Positions 52,358 through 61,028 of a stretch of DNA of 64,000 nt are shown one piece after another. Made by a program: the position numbers and the translations under genes. The notes below the pieces were generated by a model, which saw nothing but the letters and a program-made list of their open reading frames with translations, searched no databases and was not told where the DNA came from. Numbering within the stretch: position 1 is the first letter of the stretch; each line of letters starts with the position of its first letter. The DNA lies in the NCBI RefSeq assembly GCF_013410115.1, contig NZ_JACCCV010000001.1, positions 868,001-932,000 of the forward strand, read 5' to 3'. The stretch comes from Tunturiibacter gelidiferens (GTDB taxonomy: Bacteria; Acidobacteriota; Terriglobia; Terriglobales; Acidobacteriaceae).

Positions 52358-55300
52358 TTAGTCGCCGGCCGTCAACTGGTGTTCGCGGCTCTCGTTGGGG
52401 ACATTGGATCTCTTATCAGAGCTATGCAGTAAAGCAAAAACAGCGGGAACGAAGATGAGGGTCGCAACCGTAGCGCAACAGAGACCGCCTATCACCGCTC
52501 GACCCAACGGCGCATTCTGTTCTCCGCCTTCGCCCGCGCCCAGAGCCATCGGAATCATGCCGATGATCATCGCGAGTGCCGTCATCATCACAGGGCGGAA
52601 CCGTGTCGCTCCCGCTTCAATCGCCGCTTCGATCGCATTCCCATGATGCAACAGGCGTTCTTTCGCAAACGATACCACCAGAATGCTGTTCGCCGTCGCA
52701 ACGCCCATACACATAATCGCGCCCATCAGTGCCGGAACGCTCAGCGTCGTTCTCGTCGTGAACAGAAAGAGCACAATACCCGCCAGAGCTGCGGGCAGCG
52801 CCGTAATGATGATGAACGGATCGAGCCAGGATTGGAAGTTCACCACGATCAACAGATAGACCAGGACAATAGCAAACGCCAGCCCTGCAATTAGTCCGAA
52901 GTAAGAGCTGTTCATCGTCTCAATCTGACCGCGCACTCTCACAAAGCTGCCGCGTACCAGGGACTTCTCATTTCTCGCAACAATTCTGTTGATCTCTCTG
53001 CCAACCGAGCCGAGGTCACGCCCCTGAACATTTCCATAAATATCGAGCGTGCGCCGAACGTTGTAGTGCGTCACCACCTCCATCTCGCTGCTGCGCGTGA
53101 TGGTCGCAACATCGGTCAGAATCTCCGGCTGCTTTGCTGTCGGAGACGAGATAGGAATGTTCTCGAGCGAGTTCAACGAGCTGATCTGGTATTGCGGGGT
53201 CTGCTCCACGATGTTGTAGGTATTGCCATTGTTCCAGTTCAGATAAAACATCGGATTCAGCTGCGTACTGCCGCCGAGTATGTTCAGCAAACTACTGCCC
53301 ACATCACGTTCCGAATAGCCGCCCTGCGCCGCTTTCGTACGGTCTACATCGACGTTCAACACAGGATAGTCATCAGGTTGCTGAATACGAAGATCGACAA
53401 GACCCGGAACCTGGTGCAACTCGCTCAATACCTGGTTCGCAACCTTTCGGTTAGCCGCGATATCCGATCCCTCAAACTGAATGTCGATCGGCGCAGGCAG
53501 ACCGAAGTTCAGAATCTGCGTAACAATATCCGACGGTAGAAAGTAAAACGTGACTCCGGGAAAGGCACGTGGGAGATCTCTGCGCAATGCCTCGACATAA
53601 TTGGCGGTCGGGTGGTGATCTTCCTTCAACGAGACCAGAATGTCCGCATCTCCCGCGCCGATTAGCCCCGAAGTCGCATGCTGAGTATTCAGTGTGCTGT
53701 ACGGCAGGCCAATGTTATCGAGGATATTATCCATCTCAGCCGCAGGCACTGTCTTCCGAATATCCTGTTCAATCAGATCGCACAGCTTCGCAGTCTCTTC
53801 AATACGGATTCCGCTCTTGCCTCGAACGTGAAGGATGAACGATCCATTGTCTGTGCTTGGAAAGAAGTTCTGTCCAAGAAACGGCACGAGCGCAAAGACA
53901 CACAAGCAGAGCAGCAGAAAGATGGGAACAAAGAAAATTCGCGCCGCCACCAGCCGGCCAAGCAGATCTTGATAACTTCTGCGCAGCCGCTCGAAGATTC
54001 GCTCGAAGCCACGTTGAAACCGCGCAAGAATGTTATTCGAAGGAACAGCGTGGTGATCATGTGCCTTCAGCAGATACATCGCAAGCGTTGGAACCAATGT
54101 ACGAGACAGAACATACGAAGCCAGCATGGCGAAGACCACAGCCTCCGCCAAGGGCACAAACAGATAACGCGCAACCCCGCCCAAAAAGAACATCGGTAGA
54201 AACACAATGCAGATGCAAAGGGTTGAGACCAGTGCTGGAACCGAGATCTGAGCGGCACCTTCGAGGATCGCATCATGCAACTCTCTGCCTTCCTCAAGGT
54301 AGCGTTCGATGTTTTCGATCGTTACCGTCGCATCATCCACCAGGATGCCGACGGCCAGCGCTAGCCCGCCCAGCGTCATGATGTTGATCGTCTCGCCCAA
54401 AAGACCCAGCACAGTAATTGAAGTTAGGATCGACAACGGGATCGAAACGGCGATGATGATTGTGCTGCGCCAGCTTCCCAGGAACAAAAGAATCATCAAT
54501 CCCGTCAGCACCGCCGCGATCACAGCCTCGCGGATGACCCCCTGCACCGATCCGCGAACGAAGACGGACTGGTCGCCGATCGGAGTCATCTTCAGCTCTG
54601 GCGGCACAGTCAGCTTTACCCTGGGCAACAAATTCCTGACACCGCTCACCACGGACAGCGTCGAAGCAGTTCCGGACTTCAGAATCACCATCAGCGCCCC
54701 GCGGCGCCCATCCTGCCGCACGATATTCGTCTGCGGAATGCTTCCGTCCGCCACAGTCGCAACGTCGCGCAGATAGATCGTTGTTCCGTTGACCTGTTTG
54801 ATCGGAAGGTTGCTGATACCTTCCAGAGTCACCGGCGAAGAGTTGATGTGGATGTCATACTCGGCCTCACCGATCTTCGCCGTTCCGCCCGGTTGCACCA
54901 CGTTCTGCTGTCCCACAGCATTGAGTACATCAACTGGTGACAATCCCTTGGCCTGCAGTTGCTTCGGATCGATATTCAACATAATCGACCGCTGTTTGCC
55001 GCCATAGATATTCGGAATAACCGCGCCCGGAACCGAGATCAGCTGTGGACGAACAAAATTCGCGCCAAGATCGTTCAGCTGTTGCTCGCTCAGTCCCGCT
55101 CCAGACAAACCCAGCTGCACGATCGGCACGCTCGATGCGCTGAAGTTAATAATCTGCGGCGGCAAAATACCCGGCGGCAGTTGCCTCAGTTGATACTCCG
55201 AAGCCGCAGATACCTGAGAGTTTGCCGTATCCAGACTCGCTCCCGGCTGCAGGTAGATCTTCACAATCACCTGGCCCGCAAACGTCGTCGACTCGATATG

Positions 55301-55537
55301 CTGGATGTTGTCTACCAGCACCGTCAGCGCCTTCTCGTAGGGTGTCGTCAGCCGCCCTTCAAGCTCCTCCGGATTCAATCCCGTATATTGCCACGCAACC
55401 GACACCACTGGAATATTGATGTTCGGAAAAATATCGGTCGGCGTGCTCGAGATGACCACAGGCGCAGCAATCAGGATAAGGATTGCCAGCACGATGAAGG
55501 TGTACGGTCGGCTCAGAGCTACTTTTACGATCCACAT
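52358..55537 (-). CDS. RND efflux permease (AcrB/HAE family)
   Basis: A 1059-residue inner-membrane pump. Typical start MWIVKVALSRPYTFIVLAIL; TPTDIFPNINIPVVSVAWQYTG; two large periplasmic loops, twelve membrane segments; GLALAVGILVDDATVTIENIERYLEEG carries the TM4 Asp-Asp proton-relay pair, and MGVATANSILVVSFAKERL the TM10 region (with the usual Lys there not obvious). Substrates cannot be read from the sequence. It is divergent from the LysR gene, which is its likely regulator. Confidence 0.94.
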   Translation of the reverse strand: MWIVKVALSRPYTFIVLAILILIAAPVVISSTPTDIFPNINIPVVSVAWQYTGLNPEELEGRLTTPYEKALTVLVDNIQHIESTTFAGQVIVKIYLQPGASLDTANSQVSAASEYQLRQLPPGILPPQIINFSASSVPIVQLGLSGAGLSEQQLNDLGANFVRPQLISVPGAVIPNIYGGKQRSIMLNIDPKQLQAKGLSPVDVLNAVGQQNVVQPGGTAKIGEAEYDIHINSSPVTLEGISNLPIKQVNGTTIYLRDVATVADGSIPQTNIVRQDGRRGALMVILKSGTASTLSVVSGVRNLLPRVKLTVPPELKMTPIGDQSVFVRGSVQGVIREAVIAAVLTGLMILLFLGSWRSTIIIAVSIPLSILTSITVLGLLGETINIMTLGGLALAVGILVDDATVTIENIERYLEEGRELHDAILEGAAQISVPALVSTLCICIVFLPMFFLGGVARYLFVPLAEAVVFAMLASYVLSRTLVPTLAMYLLKAHDHHAVPSNNILARFQRGFERIFERLRRSYQDLLGRLVAARIFFVPIFLLLCLCVFALVPFLGQNFFPSTDNGSFILHVRGKSGIRIEETAKLCDLIEQDIRKTVPAAEMDNILDNIGLPYSTLNTQHATSGLIGAGDADILVSLKEDHHPTANYVEALRRDLPRAFPGVTFYFLPSDIVTQILNFGLPAPIDIQFEGSDIAANRKVANQVLSELHQVPGLVDLRIQQPDDYPVLNVDVDRTKAAQGGYSERDVGSSLLNILGGSTQLNPMFYLNWNNGNTYNIVEQTPQYQISSLNSLENIPISSPTAKQPEILTDVATITRSSEMEVVTHYNVRRTLDIYGNVQGRDLGSVGREINRIVARNEKSLVRGSFVRVRGQIETMNSSYFGLIAGLAFAIVLVYLLIVVNFQSWLDPFIIITALPAALAGIVLFLFTTRTTLSVPALMGAIMCMGVATANSILVVSFAKERLLHHGNAIEAAIEAGATRFRPVMMTALAMIIGMIPMALGAGEGGEQNAPLGRAVIGGLCCATVATLIFVPAVFALLHSSDKRSNVPNESREHQLTAGD

Positions 55538-55646
55538 TTGACGAACCCTCTTCCGCTCGGGTAAATCTTTCCCTATATAGAGTAAGACATTCTCTCCCGC
55601 GTTTAGGTCTCACAGTTATTTCCGAGGGCCGCCATCGGAAAGACCG

Positions 55647-55669
55647 ATATCCTGACAACAGAGGGATAT
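55647..55669. promoter_or_regulatory. Inverted repeat, probable LysR-type operator
   Basis: ATATCC and GGATAT are separated by 11 bases, the T-N11-A layout of LysR-family sites. The dyad ends seven bases before the LysR ATG and lies in the gap to the divergent efflux operon, so it could govern both. Confidence 0.55.
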
Positions 55670-55675
55670 AGCTTC

Positions 55676-56584
55676 ATGGAACTGAGACACTTGCGTTATC
55701 TCTGCGCAGTTGCCGAGCACGGCACCTTCAGCGAGGCAGGCCGTCGCCTGCACGTATCCCAATCCGCCATCAGCGAGCAGATTGCCGATCTGGAGCGCGA
55801 AGTCGGCGGCCAGCTTCTCAACCGCAGCTCAGGCCGAACCCGCCTCACCCCCCAGGGCCAGATCTTTCTCGCCGAGGCCCGTAAAACTCTCGCTGCCGCC
55901 GACCGAGCCCTCGAAATCACCCAAAGCTCCCTCCTCGGACAAGTCGGATCCCTCAATATCGGATTCTTCCTCTGGGGCGCCGGCGGTTTCTTCGCCCGCA
56001 TCATCCGCGACTACCGCAAACTCCATCCGGACATCAAGCTCTCTCTCTATGAGATGCGCACCCCCGAGCAGATGGAAGCCCTGCTCACCGGTAAGATCGA
56101 CATCGCCTTCGCCCGCCCCCTCGAGCCGCCCTTCGACCAGACCCTCCGCGCCGAGCTGCTCTATCGCGACCCCGTTGTCGTCGTCCTTCCCCGCAAACAT
56201 CCCCTCGCCGGCAAACCCATCTCGATCGACTCCCTGGCCACCGAACGCTTCGTCCTCTGCGATCGCCAGATGACGCCCGCACTCTTCGACGCCATCGTGG
56301 CCCTATGCTCTGCTGCAGGCTTCTCCCCCAATATCGTCAACACCTCCTCGACCTGGTCCGGCGTCCTCACCTTGGTCGAATCCGGCGAAGGCGTCGCCCT
56401 CGTTCCCTCAGGTGTCCGTTACCTCCGCCCTCCCGGAGTCGTCATCTCCCCGCTTGTGCCGCAAAACCTCTATATGGGGCTCTCCGTCGCCTGGAACCCT
56501 CAAAACGAGGACCCAATCCAACAGAACTTCCTTCGCCTGGTTCGAGAGAACAAGGATCGCATCCAGCGCACCCACGGCCTCTAA
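55676..56584 (+). CDS. LysR-family transcriptional regulator
   Basis: A 302-residue LTTR. Winged-helix N-terminus: RHLRYLCAVAEHGTFSEAGRRLHVSQSAISEQIADLEREVG. The effector-binding part (~90-295) has LNIGFFLWGAG and the usual two-lobed PBP2 fold. Length is standard. Divergent from the RND efflux operon with 138 bp between starts, and a T-N11-A dyad lies just before its start, both consistent with regulating the pump and itself. Confidence 0.95.
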   Translation: MELRHLRYLCAVAEHGTFSEAGRRLHVSQSAISEQIADLEREVGGQLLNRSSGRTRLTPQGQIFLAEARKTLAAADRALEITQSSLLGQVGSLNIGFFLWGAGGFFARIIRDYRKLHPDIKLSLYEMRTPEQMEALLTGKIDIAFARPLEPPFDQTLRAELLYRDPVVVVLPRKHPLAGKPISIDSLATERFVLCDRQMTPALFDAIVALCSAAGFSPNIVNTSSTWSGVLTLVESGEGVALVPSGVRYLRPPGVVISPLVPQNLYMGLSVAWNPQNEDPIQQNFLRLVRENKDRIQRTHGL

Positions 56585-56636
56585 CTGAGTATCCAAGCCC
56601 CTTCTGAATCGTCTTCTGCGGTACTTTTAGTGTCTA

Positions 56637-57050
56637 ATGCTGTCCATGATCAGACCCTGCTTCCTCGTCATCGACCGGGAGTTTCCCGGCAGCATCTCGA
56701 CCCGCAAGCTGGTAATCGAAACTGCAAAGTTCAACGTCCTCACGGCCTACAGCGGTCAGGAGGCCCTCGAGATCTTCACCCGCTTTCCCGCTGTCAGCGG
56801 CGTCGTCCTCGACGGTGGTCTCGACGATCTCTCCTGCGAAGAAGTCGCCAGCAAGATCAAACTTCTTCAGCCGAAGGTGCCTATCATCGTAATCACCGCC
56901 CCCGACTCTAATAACTGTCCTTTAGCCGACTATCAGCTCGAATCCTTCGATCCGGCAAAGCTTCTCGAGATCCTTCGCAGTCTGAAACCTGAGGCCTCGG
57001 CCGCCATCGAAAAGCGCAACGAACAGCTCAGCCGCGAAACTCTCTCCTAA
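56637..57050 (+). CDS. Receiver-like protein with degenerate active site
   Basis: A 137-residue single receiver-like domain. FLVIDREF gives only one of the usual acidic residues, VVLDGGLDDLS has the phospho-Asp position, and IIVITAPDS the Thr, but the C-terminal Lys-Pro of receivers is replaced (QLESFDPAKLLEIL). It may therefore be a pseudo-receiver. No output domain is fused. The ATG is at 56637; a second at 56646 is possible. Confidence 0.7.
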   Translation: MLSMIRPCFLVIDREFPGSISTRKLVIETAKFNVLTAYSGQEALEIFTRFPAVSGVVLDGGLDDLSCEEVASKIKLLQPKVPIIVITAPDSNNCPLADYQLESFDPAKLLEILRSLKPEASAAIEKRNEQLSRETLS

Positions 57051-57061
57051 TCCGAACCAAA

Positions 57062-57103
57062 CAAAAAGCCCTTCCCTCCGCAATCTTCCGCGAAGAGAAG
57101 GGC
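57062..57103 (-). terminator. Terminator for the YceI gene
   Basis: On the minus strand GCCCTTC and GAAGGGC arms enclose a second short stem and are followed by TTTTTGT, a good intrinsic terminator 16 bp past the YceI stop (57119). It also separates it from the convergent receiver-like gene. Confidence 0.75.
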
Positions 57104-57118
57104 GGTCGTACCCATTGC

Positions 57119-57703
57119 TTATTTGTTCGCTTCGACGTCGATTGTGAACTGAACGTCGTCACCCAGAATGGGCGCGGCATACTTCGAGCCGAAGTTGAAG
57201 TCGCTGCGCTTCAGCGTCCCGGTACCCGACAGGCCGATGACAGTCTTGCCGCCCATTCCCTTCTGCGGAGCGGTTGGTCCATCAACAGTCAGCGTTACGC
57301 TCTTAGTCACACCCGCCAGCGTCAGATCGCCCACAACCTGCAGCTTCCCGTTCGCGCCTGACACCGAGGTCGACTTAAAGGTCAGCGTCGGAAACTTCTC
57401 GACGTTAAAGAAGTTGGGAGACTTCAGGTCCTTGTCGCGGTTATCGTTGTTCGTCGACACAGTGGTCGCGTCCATAGTTTCTTCCACGCTCGACTTGCTG
57501 GGGTTCTTGTCGTCCCACACTATCGTGCCGGTCACACCGCTGATCGAGCCGCGAACCGTGCTGACTCCCATATGTACGATTGCGAAATTCACCTGGGAAT
57601 GGTTCTTGTCGATCGTCCAGGTTGATGCGGAGCTTTGGGCGAACGCGCTGACTCCAGTAAGGAGCAGGGCAGAGAGGGCGGTGGTAAAGATGCGACGGTT
57701 CAT
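57119..57703 (-). CDS. YceI-family periplasmic lipid-binding protein
   Basis: A 194-residue exported lipocalin-like protein. Signal peptide RRIFTTALSALLLTGVSAFAQ; YceI features WTIDKNHSQVNFAIVHMGVSTVRGSISGVTG, TLTFKSTSVSG, VGDLTLAGVTKSVTLTV, and FNFGSKY. The fold binds isoprenoid-type lipids in the periplasm. YceI, pirin and MarR genes cluster here; the three are often found together in bacteria and may share a stress response. Confidence 0.93.
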   Translation of the reverse strand: MNRRIFTTALSALLLTGVSAFAQSSASTWTIDKNHSQVNFAIVHMGVSTVRGSISGVTGTIVWDDKNPSKSSVEETMDATTVSTNNDNRDKDLKSPNFFNVEKFPTLTFKSTSVSGANGKLQVVGDLTLAGVTKSVTLTVDGPTAPQKGMGGKTVIGLSGTGTLKRSDFNFGSKYAAPILGDDVQFTIDVEANK

Positions 57704-57836
57704 AGTCGTTCTCCTCGGAAATTGTTAGGTCTGCTGTGAGATGTCTTTGTTATGGTGGCCGACTCAAAAATATGTGCCGGTCACCGTTGCATTTGTGTAA
57801 AAACTCATTCACGCGCTGTCAGGTACGGGACAAGGG

Positions 57837-58541
57837 TTATGCGAGATCGAACAACAGTATCTCGCTGTTAGCCTTTCCTTGCGCGCTTACTTCGAGCGAC
57901 TCCTCGTGATCGACTGCAACAGCATCGCCCGTCTTCAGAGCCTTGCCGTTCACCGTCACCTCTCCGTGGATCACATGCAGCCACGCATGGCGCTTGCTCC
58001 CCAGCGGATACGTAATCTGTTTGCCCGGTGTCAGCTCCGCAACCGACACGCTCGTATCCTGGTTGATCGTTGCCGCTCCGGCAGCCGGCACCGGCGATGC
58101 CAGCAGCTTGAAGCGGTCCAGCTTCTCCTCCGCCTCAAACTTCAACTGCTCATAGCTCGGCTTCGTACCCCGGCTCTTCGGCTCAATCCAGATCTGCAGA
58201 AAGTGAACCGGCTCCGTCTCCGAACCGTTGAACTCGCTATGCACCACGCCGCTACCGGCCGACATCTTCTGAATTTCGTTCGGCCCCAGCACCTCCACGT
58301 GACCCATGCTGTCCTTATGGGCAAGCTTGCCCTTCAGCACGTAGCTCAAAATCTCCATATCGCGATGCGCATGCGCTCCAAACCCGCGCCCCTCGGCCAC
58401 GCGATCCTCATTGATCACTCGCAGCGAGCGATACCCCATATGCTCCGGGTCATGATAGTTGGCAAACGAAAAGGTGTGGTGTGAATCCAGCCATCCGTGG
58501 TCGGCGTGGCCTCTTTCGTTACTCTTGCGAACAGTCAACAT
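57837..58541 (-). CDS. Pirin-family protein (quercetinase-like)
   Basis: A 234-residue bicupin-fold protein. RKSNERGHADHGWLDSHHTFSFANY and GFGAHAHRDMEILSYVLKG contain the metal-binding His residues, and KMSAGSGVVHSEFNGS the Glu/His pair of pirins. E. coli YhhW has quercetin 2,3-dioxygenase activity in vitro. The physiological substrate is unknown. It lies between YceI and MarR genes on the same strand, but with gaps of over 130 bp on each side. Confidence 0.93.
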   Translation of the reverse strand: MLTVRKSNERGHADHGWLDSHHTFSFANYHDPEHMGYRSLRVINEDRVAEGRGFGAHAHRDMEILSYVLKGKLAHKDSMGHVEVLGPNEIQKMSAGSGVVHSEFNGSETEPVHFLQIWIEPKSRGTKPSYEQLKFEAEEKLDRFKLLASPVPAAGAATINQDTSVSVAELTPGKQITYPLGSKRHAWLHVIHGEVTVNGKALKTGDAVAVDHEESLEVSAQGKANSEILLFDLA

Positions 58542-58650
58542 AATGCTTCCTTTCTTACTTCTTCACCGGCTCATTGCTTAGGGCCGCGTGTCCTCCAAAT
58601 CGAAACTGCTCTTGCATTCTTTCCAGCAACGTCTGAACACTCTCAAAACT

Positions 58651-58701
58651 GTCGTCATCCTGACCCTGAGCGTAGTCGAAGGGGAAGGATCCCTGTATTT
58701 G
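58651..58701. repeat. ERSR-type short interspersed repeat
   Basis: Around GTCGTCATCCTGACCCTGAG CGTAGTCGAA and GGATCCCTGTATT. Translated, it gives the HPERSRR-like peptide DPERSRRGRIPVF that pollutes databases as hypothetical proteins. The block is a known widespread intergenic repeat type. Only one copy is in this window. Confidence 0.55.
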
Positions 58702-58745
58702 TTGTGCTCGTATGTCGGCACAGATGATCCCATTTCGAACCGATC

Positions 58746-59219
58746 CTAAACAGCCTCTTTACACTTCTGCGTCGGCACCGCGGACTTCGCCGCAAGCCCA
58801 ACCCTCTTCAACCCCTCGTACATCGTTCTGCGCTCGTCCTCGGAGAGGCCGGCCATCACAAACTCCAGATCCTTTTCGTGCCGCGCGTAGATCTCTTCGA
58901 TAAAGTTCTTACCCTCGGCCGTAAGCTCGACCAGACGAATCCGCCGGTCCGAGTTACAGCTTCTCCGCTGCACCAGCCCGCGCTTCTCCAGCCGATCGAT
59001 CGCCGACGTCATCGAAGCGCTCGCCAGCAGCACCTTCTCCCCGATCACGGAGATCGTCAACGGCCCTTTGTGCAGCAAGACCTCCATCACCATGAAGTCG
59101 CTGATCCCCAATCCCTGGGCAGTTATTGCGCCCTCGATGAAATCGACCATCGAATCATGGGCCCGAGCCAGAACTAACCAGAGTCGAGGGGCCGAAACTA
59201 TATTCTGCTCATCTGCCAT
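58746..59219 (-). CDS. MarR-family transcriptional regulator
   Basis: A 157-residue winged-helix protein. Helix-turn-helix region KGPLTISVIGEKVLLASASMTSAIDRLEKRGLVQRRSC, then RIRLVELTAEGK, matches MarR. A perfect TATCTCGA-CA-TCGAGATA palindrome lies about 30-48 bp before its ATG, a classic MarR operator, so autoregulation is likely. The pirin and YceI genes downstream on the same strand are plausible further targets. Confidence 0.92.
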   Translation of the reverse strand: MADEQNIVSAPRLWLVLARAHDSMVDFIEGAITAQGLGISDFMVMEVLLHKGPLTISVIGEKVLLASASMTSAIDRLEKRGLVQRRSCNSDRRIRLVELTAEGKNFIEEIYARHEKDLEFVMAGLSEDERRTMYEGLKRVGLAAKSAVPTQKCKEAV

Positions 59220-59249
59220 CTCAGCCTCCTCAACTCCTACGATATAAGA

Positions 59250-59267
59250 TATCTCGACATCGAGATA
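59250..59267. promoter_or_regulatory. Perfect palindrome, MarR-type operator
   Basis: TATCTCGA and TCGAGATA are perfect arms with two bases (CA) between. The site is centred about 39 bp upstream of the MarR ATG at 59219. I found no second copy near the pirin or YceI starts. Confidence 0.7.
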
Positions 59268-59463
59268 AGATTCAAAACCTCAACTCCCTTTCCTATCCTC
59301 CTTATTATCAGCAGAATCGGATTTCGGAGATTTGTCGGCCTTCGCTCAGAGGAGCGCAACTGGACGGACCAATGGACACTTTCTCGTCCTACCGAAGTGG
59401 CTATGCAAAGGTTCTTGTGAGTGGACCTTGGAATCCGGTCCGTCTGGCCCTAAGTTCAGATCA

Positions 59464-60198
59464 ATGAACTGTGGGCGGGCAGTCTCAGGCATCCTCCTGA
59501 ACACCGCCCGAGGAGGCTCTCCGGTGCTGACGCTTCTATCGCATCTGTCGTTGATCGCTTTGCCCGTACCCCTGCTGATTGTGTTGTCGGCGGTGCTCCT
59601 GCTATCGGTGCTATCCCCGCTACCCTGGTCGGCTCTCCTGCTGTCCTTCCACGGCGCAGCCGGGAACTCTTTCCTTCATCATCTCGCCTCCTTGCGTCCC
59701 GCTCACGCCTCCTTCTATCGCCTCTGTCTAGCCCTCGCAATCCTCGTGACGATTCCGATCCCCACGATCAAAAGGGAGCGCAATGGATTGTTGATCTCCT
59801 GTCTGCTGACGCTCGCTTTGCTCTTCCCTCTCTCCGTCATCCCGTCTTCCTTCACACGGGATCTCTCGCCGCGCATCCGGGGAACGGTAGACGACCGGGA
59901 AGGCTCAACCATCCAGGGCGCCAGAGTCGTCGTCGTCAATCAAGGGACCGAAGCTGTCTTCAGAACCCGAACCGGAAGCGATGGGACCTATGAGTTTCGT
60001 AAACTTCCCGACGGAATCTACTCTCTCAGTGTCCAGGTCCCCGGCTTCCAGACCTTCACGGTCTACGGAATCCACCTCGCTCAGGACTCCGACTACGCCC
60101 GGCAAATCGATATGCAGCACGCCTGCAGGACACAGGCGATCCGGGCTTCAGCAAGAGCTCCAGCAGAGAATGCACTGACCGGTGAATCGCTCCTCTAG
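59464..60198 (+). CDS. Membrane protein with carboxypeptidase-regulatory-like domain
   Basis: About 244 residues from ATG 59464 (a TTG at 59332 is in frame). Three or four membrane segments occupy the first ~130 residues (LTLLSHLSLIALPVPLLIVL; LCLALAILVTIPI; LLISCLLTLALLFPLSV). After that a CarboxypepD_reg-like domain (IRGTVDDREGSTIQGARVVV to YEFRKLPDGIYSLSVQVPGF, ~137-221) lies outside. The N-terminal topology resembles the gate part of BlaR/MecR-like antirepressors without the M56 site. Function unknown. It is followed by the convergent WrbA-like gene. Confidence 0.6.
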   Translation: MNCGRAVSGILLNTARGGSPVLTLLSHLSLIALPVPLLIVLSAVLLLSVLSPLPWSALLLSFHGAAGNSFLHHLASLRPAHASFYRLCLALAILVTIPIPTIKRERNGLLISCLLTLALLFPLSVIPSSFTRDLSPRIRGTVDDREGSTIQGARVVVVNQGTEAVFRTRTGSDGTYEFRKLPDGIYSLSVQVPGFQTFTVYGIHLAQDSDYARQIDMQHACRTQAIRASARAPAENALTGESLL

Positions 60199-60284
60199 TT
60201 GCCGCCGTGAGCTGGTTGACGTCTGGAACCGGTTGCAGCCGCGAGCTTGTGGCCGCCCGAGCTCATTGCAGCCTTGACGGCTCC

Positions 60285-60746
60285 TCAGACCGGCTGCCGT
60301 CCAAGCTGGCGGCCGATATCTTTCATTCGCTCCGTTGCGTCCACCACCTCCGTAGCCTCCGCGGGGAACGGCTTGAGCCCAGCCGCCAGCAAAGCCTCGT
60401 CCACAACCCTCTGCGCCTCTGTCTTTGACGGAGCAATACCGAAGGTCCAGGCGGTCTTTCCCACCATCTGCGCCGGATGCAGATCCGCCAGAGCCGCAAG
60501 CAATCCGTCTACCTCCTCCGTCTCCGATCTTTCATCCTCGAGCCCGACCACAATGGTATCGGCCCACAGCAGATCCGCCTCCCTCAGCGTTCCATAACCC
60601 TTATGCCCTATCTCCGCCGCGCCGGGCTTCCTCAGACGTCTTAGTCGAATGCCCGCCTCAGCCTCGACCGCACCCACACCGACCGCCAGCGCCAACTGCT
60701 CCGTATGTTCCGTATCGGCCTGAAAGATCACCAGCACATGACTCAT
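60285..60746 (-). CDS. WrbA-like flavodoxin-fold protein (divergent)
   Basis: A 153-residue protein. VLVIFQADTEHTEQLALAVGVGAVEAEAGIRLRRL resembles the FMN-loop strand of WrbA-type quinone oxidoreductases, and LREADLLWADTIVVGLE follows as in that family. Compared with WrbA (~198 residues) it is short and the central loop is missing, so FMN binding is uncertain. ATG 60746 has AAGGAGAT eight bases upstream. Confidence 0.7.
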   Translation of the reverse strand: MSHVLVIFQADTEHTEQLALAVGVGAVEAEAGIRLRRLRKPGAAEIGHKGYGTLREADLLWADTIVVGLEDERSETEEVDGLLAALADLHPAQMVGKTAWTFGIAPSKTEAQRVVDEALLAAGLKPFPAEATEVVDATERMKDIGRQLGRQPV

Positions 60747-60895
60747 CTCAGCAATCTCCTTGAATGATCCCTGGAACTGCCGCCAACCGTCCCGCCCCAG
60801 TGCGAACCCGAAAAAGACGCACTCGACGTCTACGTCCAAAAATAAAGTTCAAAAAGTTGGCGTATTTTTTCGCGCCCAATAAGTGACGGTCAAAA

Positions 60896-60996
60896 CACCA
60901 CGTTAGCCACACAAATCACCACAACTTCACCACGATTTACCATCCACAAACACCACCAAAATGCCAAAAACCCCTGCAAAAAGCTCCTTTCACCAC
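60896..60996. repeat. Helically phased CACCAC-type repeat
   Basis: CACCAC occurs at 60896, 60917, 60928, 60951 and 60991, with degenerate copies near 60906 and 60940, so that about six units follow an ~11-bp period over 60 bp, with A-rich spacers. The block lies between the OPT stop and the WrbA-like start. A frame through it (60890-61090) is a low-complexity artefact. Confidence 0.65.
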
Positions 60997-61028
60997 GTAC
61001 AGAAATTTTTCTCCGCCAAAAACCAAAA

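Noticed and set aside
58497-58727. 76-codon frame giving DPERSRRGRIPVF
   Set aside because: A repeat-derived artefact, not a protein gene.
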